Of a stretch of 64,000 nt of DNA, positions 62,134-64,000 are shown one piece after another. Source of the DNA: Isoperla grammatica (Eukaryota; Arthropoda; Insecta; Plecoptera; Perlodidae). The translations under genes were made by a program, and so were the position numbers. The notes under the pieces were generated by a model that worked only from the letters and a program-made list of their open reading frames with translations, made no database searches and had not been told where the DNA came from. The stretch is from assembly GCA_945910005.1 (NCBI GenBank), contig OX246741.1:12848890-12912889 (forward strand), given 5' to 3'. The first letter of the stretch is position 1, and every line of letters starts with the position of its first letter.

Positions 62134-62705
62134 CTAGGAAAACGCTCTGTTTGACGCGTTGATAAGCGAGCGCGTCAATATCTACGAACTTTCTGGCGAA
62201 AAGACTTCAATGCTAATACAAACAACAATTAACAACAATTCAAGAATGCGCATTGCAAAATTTTTTCTATTTTCCATAGCTATTATACTTCCCGACATTG
62301 TTGTATGCAGTGCAATGTGCGTTGCTAAGAATTTTCGTGGTCATGTTTTCAACACGGTCCGCCACCGTTACTAACACTTATTGACAGCAATAGAAATGTA
62401 ATTTCTGCCTCTAATACGTATTGGATCGCGTTTACATTAGTATATTCGTGACCGGACAAAATTTTACTATAAGATAGCCACCTCACATTTTGCCGTTACT
62501 GCGTTTTAGAAAAATATTTTCGAGTAACTTTCGTGTAACTTTGCCAATATTTATCAGATCGCCATTACATTAACATATTCGTGACCGGAAAAATCTGTAA
62601 AAAAATCTGGCTATCTCACATTTTGCCGCCATTTTGTTTCAGAAAAATATTTTGCAGTAACTATGGTGTAACTTTGTAACTTTTCGAACGATTTTGCCTC
62701 AAAAC
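62134..62705 (-). mobile_element. Diverged HINE-family element with internal 136-bp repeats
   Basis: Begins AACTAGGAAAACGCTC like the array units at 13771-21829, then TTGACGCGTTGATAAGCGAG, a diverged version of the subterminal block. A tandem duplication of about 136 bp follows (about 62423-62558 and 62559-62695), sharing ACATTA, ATATTCGTGACCGGA, CTCACATTTTGCCG and AGAAAAATATTTT. The other terminus is not seen. The LTR retrotransposon at 62706 may have inserted into it. Confidence 0.5.
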
Positions 62706-62855
62706 TGTGGCGGCTTGCCAGGCGGTGGGTCCGCAACAATCGAGGAAGAACAAATAAAATGTTTTGCTAATCAGTTTGTAACCAGGGGCTGATATAAAGA
62801 CACGATAATAAATTTAGTTAAATTTGGTTCTTTATAATTTATCTTATAAAAACCA
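62706..62855 (+). mobile_element. Probable 5' LTR of a Ty3/gypsy retrotransposon
   Basis: The boundary is inferred from TG at 62706 (TGTGGCGGCTTGCC) and CA at 62854-62855 a few bases before the primer site, giving about 150 bp. A TATAAA at 62793-62798 and AATAAA at 62807-62812 fit promoter and polyadenylation roles. The matching 3' LTR is outside the window, so the left end is unproven. Confidence 0.5.
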
Positions 62856-62858
62856 TAT

Positions 62859-62876
62859 TGGTGACCCCGACGTGAT
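62859..62876 (+). other. Primer binding site complementary to tRNA-Trp
   Basis: TGGTGACCCCGACGTGAT is the exact complement of the 3' end of eukaryotic tRNA-Trp as I know it (ending ...ATCACGTCGGGGTCA plus CCA). This 18-base match would prime minus-strand DNA synthesis. Its position just after the LTR and 50 bp before gag is standard. Confidence 0.8.
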
Positions 62877-62926
62877 CTGATTTGAATAAGACTAATACCT
62901 TCTGATCTGTCGATAATCAATTTTAA

Positions 62927-63703
62927 ATGGAAGCACCTACAAACGACACAAGAGTGGACCGAGTGAGTTTGAGGCTGCCGCCGTTCTGGCCAGAGAAACC
63001 GGCGCTGTGGTTCGCCCAATTGGAAGCACAATTCGCGCTAAGTGGCATCACTCAGGACACTACCCAGTTTTACCATGTGCTAGCCCAATTGGACAGCAAA
63101 TATGCGGCAGAAGTGGAGGACATAATAATCAATCCACCCGCGACAAGCAAGTACAGCACCTTAAAGTCGGAGCTGATCTCGCGGCTATCGGCTACACAGA
63201 GCTCACGCATGCGCCAATTGCTAGAACGGGAGGAGCTCGGTGACCGTACACCATCACAGTTTTTAAGACATTTACGGGCATTTAGCGAAACGGCACTTCC
63301 AGACGAGCTACTACGGACATTGTGGCTCGGCCGCCTTCCATTAAGAATGCAGGACATATTAGCCGCATCGCCGACAACTGAGCTGGGAGCCCTTGCGAAG
63401 TTAGCTGATAAGATTTGTGACAACTCTACTGGACCGCGGGTCGCCGCTGTGGCTACCGAGGCAGATGTTCGAATTCAAGAGTTGTCACAACAGTTGGAGT
63501 CCCTGACTGCCAGTGTCGCCGCGCTCAGTGATGATCGATTCCAGGGCCGTCGTCAGCGTTCAAGGTCACGCAACAGGGCCCAATCACCAGCAGGCACGAC
63601 CACTGACAGAAGATTTTGTTGGTACCACGCTACTTTCGGAAACCTCGCTCGCCACTGTATACCTCCATGTAAGTACCAGGAAAACAGTCGGGGCGGTCAG
63701 TAA
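62927..63703 (+). CDS. gag: Gag of a Ty3/gypsy (Mag-like) LTR retrotransposon
   Basis: A 258-residue structural protein that would package element RNA into particles. The N-terminal region has the insect gypsy pattern LPPFWPEKPALWFAQLEAQF (18-37). The middle (about 40-165) is the capsid-like helical domain with LLEREELGDRTPSQFLRHLR (98-117). A basic stretch RRQRSRSRNR (208-217) precedes one variant zinc knuckle, C231-x2-H234 ... H243-C244-x3-C248 (CWYHATFGNLARHCIPPC). The frame is intact and GC-richer than the surrounding DNA, so the copy may be young. The ATG is the first after the primer site. It ends at TAA 63701-63703, overlapping the ATG of the pol frame. The clade name is inference from motif pattern. 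Confidence 0.85.
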   Translation: MEAPTNDTRVDRVSLRLPPFWPEKPALWFAQLEAQFALSGITQDTTQFYHVLAQLDSKYAAEVEDIIINPPATSKYSTLKSELISRLSATQSSRMRQLLEREELGDRTPSQFLRHLRAFSETALPDELLRTLWLGRLPLRMQDILAASPTTELGALAKLADKICDNSTGPRVAAVATEADVRIQELSQQLESLTASVAALSDDRFQGRRQRSRSRNRAQSPAGTTTDRRFCWYHATFGNLARHCIPPCKYQENSRGGQ

Positions 63704-64000
63704 TGGCGGCTGGCTATGGCCCCACTGCAAATCGCCTTTTTGTAACCGACAGGTTGACGCGCACAGAGTTCCTTATTGATACTGGGTCCGACCTTTGTGT
63801 TTACCCGAAAAGCAAAGTTTTCGGTCATCCCGGGAAAACCGACTACACATTGTTCGCTGCAAATGGATCCCCAATTTGCACATACGGTCCTCTGACTTTA
63901 TCTCTGGATCTTGGTTTGCGCCGAGATTTCACATGGCGTTTCATTGTCGCCGACGTCGATCAGCCTATCATCGGTGTAGATTTTTTGGCGCATTACAGTC
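63673..64000 (+). CDS. pol: Pol N-terminus (aspartic protease), cut by window edge
   Basis: The frame is -1 relative to gag and open from 63673; an ATG at 63703 shares a base with the gag stop (TAATG). It encodes MAAGYGPTANRLFVTDRL, then the retropepsin active site LIDTGSD (DTGSD codons 63778-63792), and later PIIGVDFL, the conserved second protease motif. The protease would cut the Gag-Pol polyprotein; reverse transcriptase, RNase H and integrase should follow beyond 64000. Expression is either by -1 frameshifting within 63673-63703 or by restart at the overlapping ATG. No classic slippery heptamer stands out, so the mechanism is open. Confidence 0.85.

Noticed and set aside
63070..63779. 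Other-frame and minus-strand open frames in the gag region
   Set aside because: Shadows of the gag frame.

Overview
This is a eukaryotic, AT-rich, gene-poor and repeat-dense window, most likely from an arthropod and probably an insect. That reading rests on tRNA-derived SINEs, a Jockey/CR1-group non-LTR retrotransposon, a Ty3/gypsy element primed by tRNA-Trp, several small foldback elements and Helentron-like repeats. The species cannot be fixed from the sequence. There are no operons, ribosome binding sites, CRISPR arrays or rRNA genes. No complete host gene is visible. The best host coding candidate is a terminal exon at 50694-50863, which has no start codon of its own.

Layout. 1-13.7 kb: non-coding DNA with short tandem duplications, two tiny hairpin elements (3644-3726, 5359-5444), a SINE (about 4240-4421), larger foldbacks (7060-7480, 11400-11775), a 458-bp element with terminal inverted repeats (9022-9479) and a retrotransposon-like 3' tail (10660-11127). 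13771-21829: a head-to-tail array of six units of a Helentron-like non-autonomous element (HINE type), about 1.4 kb each, made of three diverged subrepeats in five units and two in the first. 25157-26100: a 944-bp almost pure AGAC microsatellite. 27-36 kb: a second SINE, several miniature inverted-repeat elements (MITEs) and long unannotatable spacers.

37.5-40.6 kb: three 5'-truncated non-LTR copies in a row, separated by CT tracts; the first keeps a reverse transcriptase with one in-frame stop. 41-50 kb: a 354-bp foldback, second copies of MITEs seen around 31 and 33 kb, and a TATA-type promoter candidate near 45659. 50.7 kb: the host exon candidate. 51-61.8 kb: mostly spacer with small repeats, including a 64-bp hairpin flanked by 8-bp direct repeats. 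61.8-62.7 kb: a full SINE followed by a diverged relative of the HINE family. 62706-64000: the 5' part of a Ty3/gypsy retrotransposon (LTR, primer binding site, gag, start of pol with protease), cut by the window edge.

Most supported features are selfish DNA of different mechanisms. Their duplicated copies, hairpins and flanking repeats are the main biological signal. The HINE array and the non-LTR copies inside CT tracts are the most distinctive structures.
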